DNA of 64,000 nucleotides from Burkholderia sp052045245 (GCF_052045245.1 NZ_JBQEON010000037.1:1-64000); one strand, 5' to 3'. Counted from the stretch's first letter, positions 8,630 to 16,796 are shown. A program made the numbers and translations. The notes: a model not told the origin generated them from the sequence alone.

Positions 8630-8938
8630 ATGAACCGGGGAATCCGTGCGATCGCATGCGCGGCCGTCGCACTGGCGCTGCCGGGCGCGGCATTCGCGCT
8701 GACCGACGGCTATGCGCAATACGACGACTGCATGCTCAATGCGCTGCGCGAGAGCCGCAACGGCGCGGCGGCCCAGCTGATCCAGCGCTCGTGTGACGCG
8801 CTATACCGCAACAACGCGATGCTGCTGCCGCGCGAGCGACGCTTTCACGAGTGCGTCGTGCAGTCGCTGCCGGGCGTGCGCGACAACTACGCGATCCAGC
8901 AGATCATGTCGATCTGCTCGCGGCGCGGCGAGATGTGA
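8630..8938 (+). CDS. Small secreted four-cysteine protein with twin CX20C motif
   Basis: A 102-residue precursor preceded by a GGAGGGC ribosome site. A signal peptide (residues 1-23, ending AFA) leads to a mature protein of about 79 residues with four cysteines at 34, 55, 75 and 96. They form two C-x20-C units that look like an internal duplication (compare CMLNALRE with CVVQSLPG), probably two disulfide-stapled helical hairpins. It resembles the small 'four-cysteine' family reported in Burkholderia and Vibrio (VF_A0006-like), but that is recall rather than a search result. Function is unknown and no operon partner is seen. Confidence 0.75.
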   Translation: MNRGIRAIACAAVALALPGAAFALTDGYAQYDDCMLNALRESRNGAAAQLIQRSCDALYRNNAMLLPRERRFHECVVQSLPGVRDNYAIQQIMSICSRRGEM

Positions 8939-8992
8939 GCCGGCGCCGAACGCCGGGCGCCGTCGCACCGTTGCGTGGCGACCGCGCCAATG

Positions 8993-9019
8993 AAAAAAGG
9001 GCCTGCGCGATGCAGGCCC
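8993..9019 (-). terminator. Rho-independent terminator of metQ
   Basis: GGGCCTGC (8999-9006), a 5-nt loop, then GCAGGCCC (9012-9019). On the minus strand the stem is followed by a run of six T (8998-8993). It lies 34 bp past the metQ stop and may also end the convergent small gene. Confidence 0.85.
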
Positions 9020-9052
9020 TTTCGTTTCAACGGTCCGACTGGTATGCGGCGT

Positions 9053-9868
9053 TCAGAACGACGCGACCATCGAGCCCTTGAACTGCTTCTTGATGAATTC
9101 CTTCACTTCCGGCGACTGGTACGCCTTGACCAGCTTCTTCACCCACGGCTGGTCCTTGTCCTTCGCGCGCACGGCGATCACGTTCGCGTACGGGCTCGTC
9201 AGCGATTCGAGCGCGATCGCGTCCTTGGTCGGCTGCAGGTTCGCGGCGAGCGCGTAGTTCGTGTTGACCACGGCGGCGTCGACGTCCGACAGCACGCGCG
9301 GCAGTTGTGCGGCGTCGAGCTCGGAGATCTTCAGCTTCTTCGGGTTCTCGGCGATGTCGAGCACCGTCGCGTTGTTGCCGCCCGTGCCGGCGCCGGCCTT
9401 CAGCTTGATCACGCCTTGCGTCTGCAGCAGCAGCAGCGCGCGGTTCTCGTTCGACGGATCGTTCGGCACCGCGAGCTTCGCGCCTTGCGGCAGGTCCTTC
9501 AGCGACTTGAACTTCTTCGAGTACACGCCCATCGGCGAGATGTAGGTCAGGCCCGCGGTGACCAGCTTGTAGCCCCGCTGCTTCACCTGGCTGTCGAGGT
9601 AGGGCTGGTGCTGGAAGCTGTTCGCGTCGAGGTCGCCCGCATCGAGCGCCGCGTTCGGCTGCACGTAGTCGTTGAACTCGATGACCTTCACGTTCAGGCC
9701 TTCCTTCTCCTTCGCGACCTTCTGCACGACCTGCCACACTTCCGAATCCGGGCCGGCCACCGTGCCGACCTTGATGACCTTGTCTTCGGCGTGCGCGCCC
9801 GCCGACAGCGTCAGCGCGGCACCGGTGGCCAGCACGGAAAATACCTTCAGGAGACTGCGACGCTTCAT
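9053..9868 (-). CDS. metQ: Methionine-type ABC transporter substrate-binding protein (NlpA/MetQ family)
   Basis: A 271-residue periplasmic binding protein of the NlpA family. The N-terminus MKRRSLLKVFSVLATGAALT leads to a signal cleavage near AGAHAEDK and has no lipobox cysteine, unlike E. coli MetQ. Family hallmarks are VGTVAGPDSEVWQ, the FNDYVQPNAALDAGDLDANSFQH substrate loop (seen as FNDYVQPN then DANSFQHQPYLD), AVPNDPSNENRAL and VVNTNYALAAN. No metN ATPase or metI permease gene lies beside it in the window, so it must use components encoded elsewhere. It may bind methionine or a related compound. It is followed by a strong terminator. Confidence 0.88.
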   Translation of the reverse strand: MKRRSLLKVFSVLATGAALTLSAGAHAEDKVIKVGTVAGPDSEVWQVVQKVAKEKEGLNVKVIEFNDYVQPNAALDAGDLDANSFQHQPYLDSQVKQRGYKLVTAGLTYISPMGVYSKKFKSLKDLPQGAKLAVPNDPSNENRALLLLQTQGVIKLKAGAGTGGNNATVLDIAENPKKLKISELDAAQLPRVLSDVDAAVVNTNYALAANLQPTKDAIALESLTSPYANVIAVRAKDKDQPWVKKLVKAYQSPEVKEFIKKQFKGSMVASF

Positions 9869-10043
9869 CTGTTTCTCGCTTTCTTGCTAACTGAAATAGG
9901 GGCGCGATACGGGTATGCCCCGACTCGCAGGAAGGGGCAAATGGTGTCACAGGATCGGCCGGAAGTGAAATACATCCCGCTCATATGGGTATGCCCCGCG
10001 ATGGTGCTCGACGAGGATGAACGACTAGGCCGTTAGTTGCATT
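9869..10043. promoter_or_regulatory. metQ upstream region with a repeated 12-mer
   Basis: The 175-bp gap between metQ and the chemoreceptor gene contains GGGTATGCCCCG twice, at 9911-9922 and 9987-9998 (76 bp apart, about seven helical turns), each next to ATA-containing half-sites. Two copies in phase upstream of metQ look like regulator-binding sites; the regulator is unknown. Confidence 0.35.
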
Positions 10044-11609
10044 TCAGCGAAGGCCGCCTGCATCGTCGACCTGGAATGCGCCGACTGCGCCGCGCAGTCG
10101 CCCGGCCTGCTCCTGCAGCGACGCGGCAGCCGCCGCAGCCTCCTCGACGAGCGCCGCGTTCTGCTGCGTGACCTGGTCCATCTGGGTGACCGCACGCCCG
10201 ACCTGCGTGATGCCGCTCGCCTGCTCCTCGGACGCGGCCGCGATCTCGCCCATGATGTCGGTCACGCGCGCGACCGCCTGCAGGATCTCGCCCATCGTCG
10301 TGCCGGCCTGGCCGACCAGCGTCGAGCCGTTGCGCACGCGCTCGACCGAATCGACGATCAGCGCGCGGATTTCCTTCGCGGCCGTCGCGCTGCGCTGCGC
10401 GAGCGAACGCACCTCGCCCGCGACCACCGCGAAGCCGCGACCCTGCTCGCCGGCCCGCGCGGCCTCGACCGCCGCGTTCAGCGCGAGGATGTTGGTCTGG
10501 AACGCAATGCCCTCGATCACGCCGATGATGTCGGCGATCTTGCGCGAGCTGTCGTCGATCTCGCCCATCGTGCCGATCACGCGGTTCACGACGTCGTTGC
10601 CCGCCCGCGCGATCTCCGATGCGTTGTTCGCGAGCCCGCTCGCCTGCCGAGCATTGTCGGCGTTCTGCTTCACGGTTGCGGTCAGCTGCTCCATGCTCGC
10701 GGCCGTTTCCTCGAGCGACGCGGCCTGCTCCTCGGTGCGCTGCGACAGGTCGTCGTTGCCGGATGCGATCTCGCGGCTCGCCGACGCGATCGACTCGGCC
10801 GACTGGCGGATCCCGCCGATCGTCGCCTGCAGGCGCGCCTGCATGTCGCGCATCGCCGCCATCATGCTGGTGCTGTCGCCCGCGCGCACCGCCACCGGCC
10901 GCGTCAGGTCGCCCTGCGCGATGCGGGTCGCCAGCGACGCCGCTTCGTCCGGCTCGCCGCCGAGGCTGCCGCGCACGTTGCGGATGATCACGAGCATCGC
11001 CGCGCTGATCACGAAGCCGATCACGAGCACAACCGCGAGGTGCCCGAACAGCGTCCGGTAGTAGAGGGTATCGATGTCCTTCAGGAATACGCCGCTCGAG
11101 ATGTTCCAGTCCCACGGCGCGAAGCGCGTGACGTAGCTGATCTTCGGCACCGCGGTCTCGCTGTGCGGCAACCGCCCGCGATACTCGGCGAAGCCGCTGC
11201 CGGTCGCCTTCGCGGCGTTCAGGATGGCGACGAACAGCGGCTTGCCGTCCGGATCGAGATAGTCGCCGACCTGCGTGCCGACCAGCTTCGGCAGCGTCGG
11301 GTGCATCAGCACGACGGGTTTCGAATCCATCACGAACACGTAACCCGAATCGCCGTAGCGCATCGCGGCCAGGCTCGCGAGCGCGTCGCGCTTCGCGTCG
11401 GCCTCGGGCAGCGTGCCGCCCTGCGCGAGCGCGTAATACGCCTTCACGATACCGGCGGCCGAGTCGACGAGGTTGGCGATGCCTTCCTTGCGTTCGGCGA
11501 GCATCGTCGCGCGCGTCTCGTACGCGCTCCATGCGCCGACGCCGAGTAGACCGATCCATACCAGCGCAAGCGCGAGCCACAGCTTGCGGTTCAAACTCAT
11601 TCTGCTCAT
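10044..11609 (-). CDS. Methyl-accepting chemotaxis protein with single Cache sensor domain
   Basis: A 521-residue inner-membrane chemoreceptor. TM1 is near residues 8-28. A periplasmic sensor of about 160 residues has the single-Cache pattern (YGDSGYVFVMD, HPTLPKLVG, FAPWDWNISSGVFLKDID). TM2 (HLAVVLVIGFVISAAML) is followed by a HAMP segment and a long cytoplasmic coiled coil with the conserved signalling tip (IEGIAFQTNILALNAAVEAA) and adaptation regions rich in E/Q pairs. Small-molecule sensing of organic acids is common for this sensor type but not shown here. ATG 11609 has an AAGG ribosome site 7-10 nt upstream. It is a lone gene with no che genes nearby. Confidence 0.92.
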   Translation of the reverse strand: MSRMSLNRKLWLALALVWIGLLGVGAWSAYETRATMLAERKEGIANLVDSAAGIVKAYYALAQGGTLPEADAKRDALASLAAMRYGDSGYVFVMDSKPVVLMHPTLPKLVGTQVGDYLDPDGKPLFVAILNAAKATGSGFAEYRGRLPHSETAVPKISYVTRFAPWDWNISSGVFLKDIDTLYYRTLFGHLAVVLVIGFVISAAMLVIIRNVRGSLGGEPDEAASLATRIAQGDLTRPVAVRAGDSTSMMAAMRDMQARLQATIGGIRQSAESIASASREIASGNDDLSQRTEEQAASLEETAASMEQLTATVKQNADNARQASGLANNASEIARAGNDVVNRVIGTMGEIDDSSRKIADIIGVIEGIAFQTNILALNAAVEAARAGEQGRGFAVVAGEVRSLAQRSATAAKEIRALIVDSVERVRNGSTLVGQAGTTMGEILQAVARVTDIMGEIAAASEEQASGITQVGRAVTQMDQVTQQNAALVEEAAAAAASLQEQAGRLRGAVGAFQVDDAGGLR

Positions 11610-11821
11610 CTGCGTGCCTTGTTGTCGAAATCCATGCCCGCGTCGCGCGCGAACGGCCGGTCGCGCGCAAACGGTTGCCCCCGTAATTACGGCATCGAGA
11701 ATTACAACTTGAATACACGCGTCTTGTGCCGCACGACGGCCGGCACGACACGGCACGGCCGCTGTGCTACAAAGACCGGCTGGCCGGCGCGCCATGTGCC
11801 GGCGACATTCCAGGGCCATCC

Positions 11822-12112
11822 ATGTACGTCATCGACATCCATTACAACGCGTCGCTCGAACACATCGACGATGCGCTCGAACGCCACCGTGCCTATTTGC
11901 AGCCGCTGTTCGAGCGTGGCATCTTCATCGCGGCGGGGCCGAAGGTGCCGCGCGAGGGCGGCGTGATCCTCGCGGCCCGCATCGACCGCGACGAACTGGA
12001 CGCGATCCTCGACACCGATCCGTTCGTGACCGAAGGGCTCGCGACGTATCGGGTCACCGAATTCAGGATCACGCGTGCCGCGCAGGGCTTCAACGTGCCG
12101 GCGCTGCCGTAA
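11822..12112 (+). CDS. YciI-like dimeric alpha/beta barrel protein
   Basis: A 96-residue small protein of the YciI family (MYVIDIHYNASLEHIDDALERH at the start, with the HRAYL and GIFIAAGPKVPREGGVILA segments). The family has a ferredoxin-like fold with a conserved His/Asp pair, here the DDALERH and DTDPFVTEGLA region. Some members are dehydrochlorinases or polyketide-tailoring enzymes, but for most, including this one, the reaction is unknown. It is convergent with the SCO1 gene and separated from it by two strong hairpins. Length is full for the family. Confidence 0.85.
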   Translation: MYVIDIHYNASLEHIDDALERHRAYLQPLFERGIFIAAGPKVPREGGVILAARIDRDELDAILDTDPFVTEGLATYRVTEFRITRAAQGFNVPALP

Positions 12113-12161
12113 CGCGAGCGCGCATGCACGCGCATGGCAAATCGAGGGGAAGCAGGACAAT

Positions 12162-12189
12162 GCGTGACGGCGCGTCGCGGCCGTCACGC
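12162..12189. terminator. Strong hairpin between convergent genes (1)
   Basis: Perfect 10-bp arms GCGTGACGGC/GCCGTCACGC with an 8-nt loop, in the 121-bp gap where the YciI-like gene and the SCO1 gene converge. No T-run, so termination would be atypical or only assisted. Confidence 0.5.
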
Positions 12190-12191
12190 GT

Positions 12192-12216
12192 ATCGCCGGG
12201 CGAGCGCCCGGGCGAT
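12192..12216. terminator. Strong hairpin between convergent genes (2)
   Basis: Arms ATCGCC-GGGCG and CGCCC-GGGCGAT pair over 11 bp with one bulged G and a 2-nt loop. It is immediately downstream of the SCO1 stop on the minus strand and is the likely end of the surf1-to-sco1 transcript. Confidence 0.5.
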
Positions 12217-12233
12217 CATGCGGCGCACGCCGC

Positions 12234-12860
12234 TCAGTCGACCAGCAGCTTCAGGTCGTGGACCCACGGGCCGGGGCCCTGGCCGTCGCGCACGAACAGG
12301 CGCAGCTTGCCGTCGCGATCGAACACGTAGCTCGCGGCGGTGTGATCCATCGTGTAGCTGCCGGGCGTCTTGCCGGGCACCTTCGCGTAGTACACGCGGA
12401 AATCCTTCGTGACCTTCTTGAGCGCCGCTTCGTCGGCCGGCCGCAGGCCGATGAACGACGGATCGAACGCCGGCACGTACTGGCCGAGCAGCGCCGGCGT
12501 GTCGCGCTCCGGATCGACGGTGACGAACAGCACCTGCACGCGCTTCGCGGCATCGGGCCCGAGCTGCTTCAGCGCTTCCGACAGTTCGGCCATCGTCGTC
12601 GGGCACACGTCCGGGCAGTGCGTGTAGCCGAAAAACATCACGACGGCACGGCCCTTGAAGTCGGCGAGCGTACGCACCTTGCCGGTGGTATCGGGCAGCG
12701 AGAAATCGGAGCCGAACTGCGTGTTGCCGGTGATGTCGAGATTCTGGAATTTCGGCGCGTTGTCGCAGCCGGCGAGCAGCATGGCTGCCGCGAATGCGCA
12801 CGCGAGCATCCAGCCTTGGCGCGCGCGGCGCCCGAACCGTGAATGGAGCATTGCGTTCAA
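12234..12860 (-). CDS. SCO1/SenC-type copper chaperone lipoprotein
   Basis: A 208-residue lipoprotein that delivers copper to the CuA centre of cytochrome oxidase subunit II. The signal peptide ends in lipobox LLAGC (Cys32). The thioredoxin-like fold carries the SCO copper ligands: HCPDVCP with Cys82 and Cys86, and His173 in the TMDHTA segment. Last gene of the ctaA-ctaB-sco1 run, nine bases after ctaB. A second SCO-like protein is encoded at 14919-15545, so this locus may carry two copper or redox chaperones with split tasks. Confidence 0.95.
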   Translation of the reverse strand: MNAMLHSRFGRRARQGWMLACAFAAAMLLAGCDNAPKFQNLDITGNTQFGSDFSLPDTTGKVRTLADFKGRAVVMFFGYTHCPDVCPTTMAELSEALKQLGPDAAKRVQVLFVTVDPERDTPALLGQYVPAFDPSFIGLRPADEAALKKVTKDFRVYYAKVPGKTPGSYTMDHTAASYVFDRDGKLRLFVRDGQGPGPWVHDLKLLVD

Positions 12861-12869
12861 ACCGTGCGG

Positions 12870-13772
12870 TTACACGCCGAGCAGCGGGCGTGCATAGTGA
12901 TCGACGAGCAGCGCGGCGAACAGCAGCGACAGGTAGACGATCGAGTAGCGGAAGGCCTTGCGGGCGAGTTCGTCCGAATAGTCGCGGTAGATCTTCCACG
13001 CGTACGCGAGGAACACCGCGCCGAGCAGCACCGCGCTCACCAGGTAGACGGCGCCGCTCATCCCGGAAATGAACGGCATCAGCGTGACCGCGAACAGGAT
13101 CACCGTGTACAGCAGGATGTGCAGCCGCGTGAACTTCTCGCCGTGCGTGACGGGCAGCATCGGCAGGCCCGCGTTTTCGTAGTCCTTGCGGCGATACAGC
13201 GCGAGCACCCAGAAATGCGGAGGCGTCCAGACGAAGATGATCAGCACGAGGATCCACGCATCGCCGGGCACCGCGCCGGTGACCGCGGCCCAGCCGAGCG
13301 CCGGCGGCATCGCGCCCGACGCGCCGCCGATCACGATGTTCTGCGGCGTCATCGGCTTGAGCAGCAGCGTGTAGATCACCGCATAGCCGACGAACGTCGC
13401 GATCGTCAGCCACATCGTCAGCGGATTCGTGAACGTATAGAGCGTCCAGGCGCCGAGGCTGCCGAGCGCGGCCGAGAACAGCAGGATCTGCGGCGTCGTG
13501 ATCTCGCCGCGCGCGGACGGGCGCCACGCGGTGCGGCGCATCATCGCGTCGATCTTCTGCTCGACGAGGCAGTTGATCGCGAACGCGGCGCCGGCCAGCA
13601 GCCAGATGCCGACCGTGCCGCCGATCAGCACATGCCACGGCACCATGCCCGGCGTCGCGAGAAACATGCCGATCACCGCGCAGAACACGGCGAGCTGCGT
13701 GACACGCGGCTTCGTCAGCGCCATGTACTGCGAAAACCGGCTACCGGGCGATTGGGAAAGGGTGCTTTGCAT
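12870..13772 (-). CDS. ctaB: Protohaem IX farnesyltransferase (haem O synthase)
   Basis: A UbiA-family prenyltransferase that attaches farnesyl to haem B, giving haem O for the aa3 oxidase. 300 residues with about nine membrane helices. It shows the first Asp-rich prenyl-diphosphate site (NCLVEQKIDAMMRRT, region of residues 70-82) and the second conserved loop (YRRKDYENAGLPMLPVTHG). The start MQSTLSQSPGSRF at 13772 places the ORF eight bases after the ctaA stop. Co-location with ctaA gives the full haem B to haem A route. Confidence 0.96.
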   Translation of the reverse strand: MQSTLSQSPGSRFSQYMALTKPRVTQLAVFCAVIGMFLATPGMVPWHVLIGGTVGIWLLAGAAFAINCLVEQKIDAMMRRTAWRPSARGEITTPQILLFSAALGSLGAWTLYTFTNPLTMWLTIATFVGYAVIYTLLLKPMTPQNIVIGGASGAMPPALGWAAVTGAVPGDAWILVLIIFVWTPPHFWVLALYRRKDYENAGLPMLPVTHGEKFTRLHILLYTVILFAVTLMPFISGMSGAVYLVSAVLLGAVFLAYAWKIYRDYSDELARKAFRYSIVYLSLLFAALLVDHYARPLLGV

Positions 13773-13780
13773 GGGGACGG

Positions 13781-14893
13781 TCACGCCGGGGCGGCGTCGC
13801 GCGCAGGCTGCACGACACGGCCGGGGCGGCTTGAAAGGATGCGAAAGTTTAACATGACGACGAGCAGCAGCAGGATCGCGGCGCCGCCGTTGTGGGCGAC
13901 GGCGACCGGCAGCGGCCACTGCAGCACGATGTTGGTCAGGCCCGTCAGGAACTGCAGCAGGACGACCAGCAGCACGCCGTTCGCGGGCCGCCGCAGCGAC
14001 GCGAATCGGCGCATCTTCAGCGCGAACCCGGCCAGATACGCGACGACGACGAACGCGAACGTGCGGTGGGTCCAGTGGATCGCGACCAGCGCGTCCTGCG
14101 TGATCGCGTCGCCGTCCTGCGTCATCCCGAGCGCGCGCCACAGATGGAAGCCCTGCGCGAAATTCATCGGCGGGATCCACTGGCCGTTGCAGGTCGGGAA
14201 GTCGGTACACGCGAGCACCGCGTAATTGGTGCTCACCCAGCCGCCGAGCGCGATCTGCACGACCAGCAGCACCAGCGCCGCGAGCGCGGCCGCGCGGTAG
14301 CGGCCGGCCTCCGGGTCATGCGACGGCAGCGGCGTCTGCCGCGCCGCGAGCCAGCCGAGCGTGCCGAGCAGCGTGAGGCCGAGCAGCAGATGGGTCGTGA
14401 CGATCACCGGCTGCAGCTTCATCGTCACCGTCCACGCGCCGAACACGCCCTGCACGACGATCAGCAGCAAGAGGCCCGTCGGCCACCACGGCGACACGTG
14501 CAGCGGGCGGCGGCGCAGCCGCGCGGTCCATGCGATCACGACCTGCGCGATGATCAGCACGCCGATCGCCATCGCGAAATAGCGGTGGATCATCTCGATC
14601 CATGCCTTCGACATGCTGACCGGGCCGGTCGGCATCGCCTGGTGCGCGGCCGTGATCGCTGCATGCGCGATGAACGGCGACGACGTGCCGTAGCAGCCGG
14701 GCCAGTCCGGGCAACCGAGGCCCGAATCGGTCAGCCGCGTGAAGCCGCCGAACATCACCAGGTCGAGGGTCAGGAAGGTGGTGATCCACACCAGCTTGCG
14801 GAACTTGTTGTCATCGGCCTTCACCCATACGTACGACAGCGGCAGCAGCGCGATGCAGAAGCCGATCAGGCCGAGTTGCAGTAGATACGTCAT
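13781..14893 (-). CDS. ctaA: Haem A synthase (COX15/CtaA family)
   Basis: Converts haem O to haem A in the membrane. 370 residues, eight predicted helices. Family landmarks: GGFTRLTDSGLGCPDWPGCYG with its cysteine pair, EMIHRYFA, THLLLGLTLLG, NYAVLACTDFPTCNG and IHWTHRTFAF, which supply the paired haem-ligand histidines. Immediately upstream of ctaB and downstream of the SCO-like gene, so part of the oxidase assembly operon. Confidence 0.96.
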   Translation of the reverse strand: MTYLLQLGLIGFCIALLPLSYVWVKADDNKFRKLVWITTFLTLDLVMFGGFTRLTDSGLGCPDWPGCYGTSSPFIAHAAITAAHQAMPTGPVSMSKAWIEMIHRYFAMAIGVLIIAQVVIAWTARLRRRPLHVSPWWPTGLLLLIVVQGVFGAWTVTMKLQPVIVTTHLLLGLTLLGTLGWLAARQTPLPSHDPEAGRYRAAALAALVLLVVQIALGGWVSTNYAVLACTDFPTCNGQWIPPMNFAQGFHLWRALGMTQDGDAITQDALVAIHWTHRTFAFVVVAYLAGFALKMRRFASLRRPANGVLLVVLLQFLTGLTNIVLQWPLPVAVAHNGGAAILLLLVVMLNFRILSSRPGRVVQPARDAAPA

Positions 14894-14918
14894 CGAATGT
14901 GTGCCTCGTGGTCTCGCC

Positions 14919-15545
14919 TTAACCGATGCTCGACCACTTCAGCAGCTTCGTGACGTCCGTCTTGATCTTGCTGGGGTTCGGGTTCTTCGGGAAACGCATC
15001 ATCAGGTTGCCGTTCGGATCGACCAAGTAGATGTGGTCGCTGTCCTTCGTGCCGGCGTCGACCGGCAGCCATGCGGCAACCGCGGCCGGATCGGCGACCA
15101 GACGGCGCGTGTCGGGGTACGCGTCCAGCACCTTCTGCGGAATCGCGCCCGCATCGCTGCGCAGCCACACCATCGTGATCCGGTGCCGCTCGCCCGCCTG
15201 CGTGACGCGGATCTGGCGCATGAAATAGAGCTTTTCGGCGCATGCGTCATTGCACGCGCTGGGATCGGTCATCACGAACAGCCACACGCCGCGCAGCGAC
15301 GACAGCGGCACCGTCTTGCCGGTTTCGTCGGTGACCTGCAGATCGGCCGGGATCGGCCGCTGCGGCTCGATCAGCGTGCCGTAGTTGGTCGAGCCGCCCT
15401 TCGGCTTGATCACGTAATAGGTGAAGTACGACGCGAGTATCGGCGCCGCGCACACGAGCCCGAGCAGCACGAGCATCCAGCGGGCGCGCTTGCGGGCCGC
15501 CGGCGAAACCGGCGCAGCGGCCGAACCCTGACGGGAAGATTGCAT
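14919..15545 (-). CDS. Membrane-anchored SCO-like thioredoxin-fold protein
   Basis: A 208-residue protein with one N-terminal helix (residues 22-44) and a periplasmic domain. It is usually left as 'hypothetical transmembrane protein' in this locus. The domain keeps a C-x3-C pair (Cys98 and Cys102, SACNDACAEK) and a histidine (His171, SDHIYLVDPNGN) at the spacing and context of the SCO copper site, compared with Cys82/Cys86/His173 and the SYVFDRDGK strand of the true SCO1 here. I infer a copper- or redox-active SCO paralogue acting on oxidase subunits. ATG 15545 is preferred over the TTG/GTG-type upstream extension because the anchor helix then lies near the N-terminus and a GAGAGG site precedes it. 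Confidence 0.72.
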   Translation of the reverse strand: MQSSRQGSAAAPVSPAARKRARWMLVLLGLVCAAPILASYFTYYVIKPKGGSTNYGTLIEPQRPIPADLQVTDETGKTVPLSSLRGVWLFVMTDPSACNDACAEKLYFMRQIRVTQAGERHRITMVWLRSDAGAIPQKVLDAYPDTRRLVADPAAVAAWLPVDAGTKDSDHIYLVDPNGNLMMRFPKNPNPSKIKTDVTKLLKWSSIG

Positions 15546-15605
15546 GGACAAATCAGACCTCTCGAAACGAATCCGCGGCGCGGGCGCCGCGTGCGGGCAT
15601 GGCAT

Positions 15606-16316
15606 TCACGCGTCGGCCGACTTCTTCGCCGCACGCCGCGCGGCGTACAGGCCGAAACCGAGCGCGGCCGCCGCCATGCCCCACCACTGAAACATGTAAC
15701 CGTAATTGCGCTCGACGCCGAGCGTCGCCGCCGGCCAGTCACGCACGAGCTTGTCGCCGTCGTCGCTCGTCTGCTGGATCACGAACGGCTGCAGCGGCAA
15801 CCCCGTTTCCTTCGCATACGCGGCGACGTCCAGGTTCTGCCGGATCTTCTGGTGCGCGGCCGAGCCGCCCTCGCCGAGCTCGAACGCGCGCGAGGCGTCC
15901 GCGCGCGCGATGCCTTCGACCTCGATGTCGCCGTCCGGCGTCGGGAACGGCTCGATCGCCGTGCGATCGGCGATGTTGCGCGGCAACCAGCCGCGGTTCA
16001 CCAGCACGACGCCGCCGCCCGTGAGTTTAAACGGCATCACGACGTAAAAACCCGGCTGGTCGTTATACGGCCGATTGTCGAGGAACACCGCCTGCTCCGG
16101 CAGGAAGCGGCCCTTGGCCCGCACGCGGTGGAACTCGATCGACGCAAGCGGAATCCGCTGCGCGCCGACGTCGACGGGCGCCGCGTGCTCGTACTGCTCG
16201 ATGTTCGCCTGGAGCGCTTCCTTCTGGTGCGCGCGGTCGCGCTGCCAGAAACCGAGGCGGATCGTGACCGCGACGACGATGAGAATCAGCAGCGCAGGCA
16301 GCCAGCGAATCTTCAT
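15606..16316 (-). CDS. SURF1-family cytochrome oxidase biogenesis protein
   Basis: A 236-residue inner-membrane protein that assists insertion of haem A into oxidase subunit I. Two flanking helices: LPALLILIVVAVTIRLGFWQ at the start and MAAAALGFGLYAARR at the end. Between them is the SURF1 periplasmic domain with its signatures LGFWQRDRAHQK, VFLDNRPYNDQPGFYVV, VLVNRGWLP and NYGYMFQWW. The start at 16316 (MKIRWLPAL) gives the family's usual length. Divergent from the DUF2909 gene. Confidence 0.95.
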   Translation of the reverse strand: MKIRWLPALLILIVVAVTIRLGFWQRDRAHQKEALQANIEQYEHAAPVDVGAQRIPLASIEFHRVRAKGRFLPEQAVFLDNRPYNDQPGFYVVMPFKLTGGGVVLVNRGWLPRNIADRTAIEPFPTPDGDIEVEGIARADASRAFELGEGGSAAHQKIRQNLDVAAYAKETGLPLQPFVIQQTSDDGDKLVRDWPAATLGVERNYGYMFQWWGMAAAALGFGLYAARRAAKKSADA

Positions 16317-16354
16317 CGGGCCACCCGCCAGGCGCATACGCGAAAGTGAAGTGC

Positions 16355-16364
16355 GATAATTATC
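16355..16364. promoter_or_regulatory. Palindromic GATAATTATC in a divergent promoter region
   Basis: The 84-bp gap between the SURF1 gene (minus) and the DUF2909 gene (plus) contains the perfect palindrome GATAATTATC. It offers a -10-like GATAAT in both directions. No good -35 hexamer is seen for either. Confidence 0.3.
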
Positions 16365-16400
16365 CTCTTCCTTTCGAATTGCCATCGTCCGGTTCGTGTC

Positions 16401-16610
16401 ATGCACATCTTCGTTCCCATCGCCTTCGTCCTCATCATCGCCAGCATGGGCTCGGCGCTCTACTTCATGATGCACGACCGCGGCCATACGAAACGCATGG
16501 CCTGGTCGCTCGCCACCCGCGTCGGACTGTCGGTCTCGCTGTTCCTGTTCATCCTGTTCGCGAACTGGATGGGCTGGATTCACTCGACCGGGCTGCCCAT
16601 CGGGCGTTGA
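16401..16610 (+). CDS. Twin-transmembrane protein of the DUF2909 family
   Basis: A 69-residue protein with two helices (FVPIAFVLIIASMGSALYFM and GLSVSLFLFILFANWMGWI) joined by a short basic cytoplasmic loop (HDRGHTKRMA). Its habitual place inside cytochrome oxidase clusters suggests an oxidase-linked role, but no biochemical function is known. It is the only plus-strand gene within the oxidase locus, divergent from surf1 and convergent with ctaE. Confidence 0.85.
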   Translation: MHIFVPIAFVLIIASMGSALYFMMHDRGHTKRMAWSLATRVGLSVSLFLFILFANWMGWIHSTGLPIGR

Positions 16611-16757
16611 TGCATTCATTGCCGCGGCCGCCGTGGCCGCTGTGACATTTCGCCGCACGGCGGCGCCACCAAGCAAAAGCGCCGCCTGACTGAGTCGCGG
16701 CGGCGCCGGGGTGGCGTTGGGCGCAAGCAGCCAGCCGCTGCCCCGTCCCCGCCAATG

Positions 16758-16788
16758 AAAACGGCCCGCGCATCGCTGCGTGGGCCGT
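16758..16788 (-). terminator. Rho-independent terminator of the ctaC-ctaE operon
   Basis: A 12-bp stem (ACGGCCC with GGGCCGT outside, CGCA/TGCG inside, TCGC tetraloop), followed on the minus strand by TTTT. It begins nine bases past the ctaE stop. Confidence 0.8.
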
Positions 16789-16796
16789 TGTTCCAT

